From a virus, in the IMG/VR virus record IMGVR_UViG_3300031651_000010, positions 1-34,536 of that record: a stretch of DNA of 34,536 nt; one strand, given 5' to 3'. The position numbers and the translations under genes are program-made. A model generated the notes under the pieces. The model saw nothing but the letters and a program-made list of their open reading frames with translations. It was not told the DNA's origin and did no database searches. This document shows positions 32,750 to 34,536 of this stretch, one piece after another. How positions within the stretch are numbered: the first letter of the stretch is position 1; each line of letters opens with the position of its first letter.

Positions 32750-32914
32750 TCAATCCTTACGAACTGCCTTTATCAGGTAAGTTTGTTGCTTTTGGGTAAA
32801 CTCTGTCATTTCATCAAAATAAATTATAATTTTTTTATCCTGCTGTTTAAAGGCTTTATGTCTCTTTTTAGTATTCATTATTAGTCGTCTCCTGTCTTGT
32901 CCACCACTAATCAT
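32750..32914 (-). CDS. Small basic protein, 54 aa
   Basis: Short gene with a strong GGGGGTAAGTATC RBS, starting MISGGQDRRRLIMNTKK and ending YLIKAVRKD. An internal ATG (MNTKKRHKAF) with AGGAG in front is an alternative start. It ends 6 bp before the terminase start codon, so the pair is probably coupled. The size is small for a terminase small subunit. Function unknown. Confidence 0.6.
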   Translation of the reverse strand: MISGGQDRRRLIMNTKKRHKAFKQQDKKIIIYFDEMTEFTQKQQTYLIKAVRKD

Positions 32915-32926
32915 GATACTTACCCC

Positions 32927-33322
32927 CTATTTAGTCGCGCGTTTCTTTCTCCTTGCTGCCCAATCTGCTTTGGCTGTGTAAGCCCCTAGCTTACCTGCTT
33001 TAGACTTAACGCCTGCTTTCTTAAGTGCGCTCATGGCGGTACTCATACCCTTATTGTCCGCGTTCCATGTCTTTACAGCCTTTGCCGCTGCTGTTTTAAC
33101 TTTAGGACTTGCAGCTCTAGACTTTAAGGCTTTTCTTGATGTTGGCATCTTCACGCCTGTTAGCCCTGAAACCCTGTCCATTGCTGACTTCATGCCTTTA
33201 GACGTTGATGTTTTCATCTTAGAATTAATCTTAGACTTTATATCTGCTATTCCCTTAGCTGCTGCCGCTGCTGCTTTAGTTCTTACAGCCTTTGATGTAG
33301 GAGTTTTCATTTTATAAGCCAA
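32927..33322 (-). CDS. Lys/Ala-rich histone-H1-like basic protein, 131 aa
   Basis: Almost wholly Lys, Ala, Ser, Thr, Gly and Met, with repeating short motifs such as KTPTSKA, KTSTSKGM and VKMPTSRKAL, ending in WAARRKKRATK. Very basic and low in hydrophobic residues, similar in style to histone-H1-like and other nucleic-acid-binding tails. It may bind packaged DNA or the packaging machinery; its place right before terminase is suggestive. TTG start behind GGAGGTAAGTAAA. An ATG at 33310 is the alternative. Confidence 0.7.
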   Translation of the reverse strand: MAYKMKTPTSKAVRTKAAAAAAKGIADIKSKINSKMKTSTSKGMKSAMDRVSGLTGVKMPTSRKALKSRAASPKVKTAAAKAVKTWNADNKGMSTAMSALKKAGVKSKAGKLGAYTAKADWAARRKKRATK

Positions 33323-33327
33323 TTTAC

Positions 33328-33522
33328 TTACCTCCTTTTATACCGATTTTTCAAGTATAATCTTTTTAAAAAGTGATCTATTGCTGTACTGGCATAAGTG
33401 CTAGGTGTCTCATAATTAGCGGTCCAATCTGATGATTGCCAGCTGGGATTTGGTCTCTCTGTAGTTAGCCATGTATCGCTCGAAGGCTTTCTGTTGTTTA
33501 TCCTATAGTAATGAGCCCCCAC
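33328..33522 (-). CDS. Small hypothetical protein, 64 aa
   Basis: GTG start at 33522 eight bases after GGAGG; three upstream codons in frame would overlap the RBS. Polar, with several Trp, Tyr and Ser (TWLTTERPNPSWQSSDW) and a basic C-terminus (FLKRLYLKNRYKRR). No recognised family. It is the first gene after a promoter and leader hairpin. Confidence 0.55.
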   Translation of the reverse strand: MGAHYYRINNRKPSSDTWLTTERPNPSWQSSDWTANYETPSTYASTAIDHFLKRLYLKNRYKRR

Positions 33523-33552
33523 AATAAGCACCTCCAGTATAAAAAAGTAGGG

Positions 33553-33585
33553 GAATAATGGCTATTATCCAGTTAGCCATTATTC
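33553..33585 (-). promoter_or_regulatory. Perfect 11-bp leader hairpin
   Basis: GAATAATGGCT (33553-33563) and AGCCATTATTC (33575-33585) are exact reverse complements around 11 nt. On the minus transcript CCCCTACTTTTTT follows, so it may be a weak terminator or an attenuator. It begins about 29 nt after the expected start of the adjacent promoter. Confidence 0.65.
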
Positions 33586-33620
33586 ACTAACTTTTTGAAT
33601 TCTAAATGTATAATACTTTA

Positions 33621-33649
33621 AGTATAGGATATATCAGTCATTTTGTAAA
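33621..33649 (-). promoter_or_regulatory. Promoter (TTTACA, 17 nt, TATACT)
   Basis: On the minus strand TTTACA (33649-33644) and TATACT (33626-33621) are spaced by 17 nt, each five of six to the sigma-A consensus. The -35 lies in the last codons of the upstream membrane-protein gene. It would drive the 64-aa, histone-like, 54-aa and terminase genes. Confidence 0.55.
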
Positions 33650-34074
33650 GAATTTAGATAACTAGCTGCTGATTGGTATCTTTGTTCTTTAATACTTTTT
33701 ATAGTATTTTCATCAAAGTCACAAGTTTCATCAAAAGCCCTTTTGTTTGATGGCCTAATGTTTATTTCTGTAGTATTGGGAACATTATAATCATTAGGTC
33801 TTAAAGGCTTAATATAATACTTTTCTGCCTGCTCTTCTATACTGGAGAAAAGTTTTCTATTTTTAGGCATGTATACTATTTTTTCTTTTGTTTTTGATCC
33901 CGGCATAGACGATTGGGTAAGTATGATTATAACTAGTATACAATTATAAATATGAGTTATAAGTGGTATATTGTTATTAAGAAACTGACCCGTGTATAGG
34001 GCTATAAGTTCGCCTACAACAGATAAAACCAAAAGTATACTTAGTGCAGCTGTAATAAATATTTTATTGTCCAT
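33634..34074 (-). CDS. Two-TM membrane protein, 146 aa
   Basis: Residues about 5-28 (IFITAALSILLVLSVVGELIALY) and about 36-54 (IPLITHIYNCILVIIILT) are hydrophobic segments, followed by a polar cytoplasmic-type domain of 90 residues (MPKNRKLFSSIEEQAEKYY). No known holin family is evident, and the large soluble tail is unlike most holins. ATG overlaps the upstream gene by 11 bp behind AAAGGAGG. Function unknown. Confidence 0.6.
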   Translation of the reverse strand: MDNKIFITAALSILLVLSVVGELIALYTGQFLNNNIPLITHIYNCILVIIILTQSSMPGSKTKEKIVYMPKNRKLFSSIEEQAEKYYIKPLRPNDYNVPNTTEINIRPSNKRAFDETCDFDENTIKSIKEQRYQSAASYLNSLQND

Positions 34075-34285
34075 AAATTTCCTCCTTTATACCTTCTATT
34101 ATAAACTCAATAAGTTCTTTGAAATTGATTATTCTATCTTTATATGCCTGTACTTCTTCATTAAAGCATATAGGCTTTAAGTCTTTCTTACTTTTAGTCG
34201 AAAATATATCCAAAGAAGGATAATAAGCTAAATAACTATTATTACTTACCAATCTTTTAATTATCCACAACCTGTTATTAAACAT
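34064..34285 (-). CDS. Small hypothetical protein, 73 aa
   Basis: ATG 34285 lies behind AAAGGGGGTTTACCG, inside the end of the 54-aa membrane-protein gene (25-bp overlap). The mixed alpha/beta sequence (RLWIIKRLVSN, YLAYYPSLDIF, FKELIEFIIEGIKEE) has no recognised motif and no clear membrane segment. Function unknown. Confidence 0.55.
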   Translation of the reverse strand: MFNNRLWIIKRLVSNNSYLAYYPSLDIFSTKSKKDLKPICFNEEVQAYKDRIINFKELIEFIIEGIKEEIYGQ

Positions 34286-34425
34286 CGGTAAACCCCCTTT
34301 ATTGCCTTAACTATCATAACTGGACCTCTACCAATTATATAAGTCACTAAACCTAATAGCCCCAAAGCTGCTGCCCCTATCAAAGGGAAGGCAGCTAAAT
34401 ATAAAAGCCTTGTTAAAATCTCCAT
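34261..34425 (-). CDS. Small membrane protein, 54 aa
   Basis: Starts MEILTRLLYLAAFPLIGAA at ATG 34425 behind GGGAGGT, overlapping the upstream stop as TAATG. Residues about 7-32 form one or two hydrophobic segments (LAAFPLIGAAALGLLGLVTYII) with a basic tail (VKAIKGVYR), the pattern of a small phage membrane protein. Function unknown. Confidence 0.6.
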   Translation of the reverse strand: MEILTRLLYLAAFPLIGAAALGLLGLVTYIIGRGPVMIVKAIKGVYRCLITGCG

Positions 34426-34536
34426 TATCTTTTTACCTCCCTTAATTTATCATCAGCTGTAAAGTTATTAACTTCATTGTGGATTCTTACCAGCTCAAAT
34501 TTTACGTTTTCTAGCTGCTTATTTAAGTTTAATGTA
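34425..34536 (-). CDS. C-terminal part of a coiled-coil protein (cut by window end)
   Basis: The last 36 codons of a minus-strand gene are present (ending VNNFTADDKLREVKR) and the frame stays open to the window edge. Heptad-like LNKQLENVKFELV suggests a coiled coil. Its stop overlaps the next start as TAATG. Start and function lie outside the window. Confidence 0.55.
   Translation of the reverse strand, partial: TLNLNKQLENVKFELVRIHNEVNNFTADDKLREVKR

Overview
The window is a segment of a double-stranded DNA phage (or prophage) genome, most likely of an AT-rich Gram-positive host, perhaps clostridial. The host inference rests on low GC, strong AGGAGG-type ribosome binding sites before nearly every gene, frequent GTG/TTG starts, and a cell-wall lysis module with amidase, NlpC/P60 and XhlA-like proteins. 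No tape-measure, tail-tube or tail-sheath gene is recognisable. The head-neck genes look like P22-type adaptor and stabilisation proteins, followed by large internal/ejection-like proteins, so a short-tailed (podovirus-like) virion is the best inference. No tRNA, IS element or CRISPR array was seen.

Layout. Positions 1-1318 hold a small plus-strand group: a small ORF behind an 18-bp inverted repeat, a small glycine/threonine-rich virion-type protein, a carbohydrate-binding-like protein and a doubtful repeat-containing ORF. It ends at a bidirectional terminator. Everything from 34536 down to 1340 is on the minus strand, in this transcription order: small membrane proteins (34.5-33.6 kb); small basic and unknown proteins, then terminase large subunit (33.5-31.2 kb); a two-promoter leader region (31.2-31.0 kb); a 2-hydroxyacid dehydrogenase and an amidase endolysin; a sugar cassette interleaved with small phage genes (28.8-21.3 kb); portal, zinc-ribbon protein, scaffold and major capsid (21.1-15.7 kb); a free-standing HNH endonuclease; neck proteins; tail fibre; two paralogous internal virion proteins, one carrying NlpC/P60 and a peptidoglycan-binding domain; a 1589-residue polyvalent protein; and an XhlA-like membrane protein.

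The most unusual content is the sugar cassette. It encodes a hydrolysing UDP-GlcNAc 2-epimerase (NeuC-like), a nonulosonate synthase (NeuB-like, without the usual SAF domain), a CMP-nonulosonate cytidylyltransferase (NeuA-like) and a UDP-HexNAc dehydrogenase. Together the first three could run the core route UDP-GlcNAc to ManNAc to a sialic-acid-like sugar to its CMP-activated form, inside the terminase-portal interval. Between neuC and neuB lies a Rossmann-type gene resembling DUF115/GT42 sialyltransferase-like proteins. It is interrupted by an 836-nt group I intron encoding an HNH homing endonuclease. I predict exact splice sites: P1 pairs UGGGGU with GCUCCA, the intron ends in G, and splicing restores a WGINELY motif in frame. 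The working hypothesis is that the phage makes and attaches a nonulosonic acid to its virion or to the host surface.

Expression signals also recur. Both HNH genes have their start codon in a hairpin stem with the Shine-Dalgarno in the loop. About a dozen genes share GGTAAGT between Shine-Dalgarno and start codon. Three promoter-like sites overlap the end of the upstream gene and are followed by a stem-loop in the leader.
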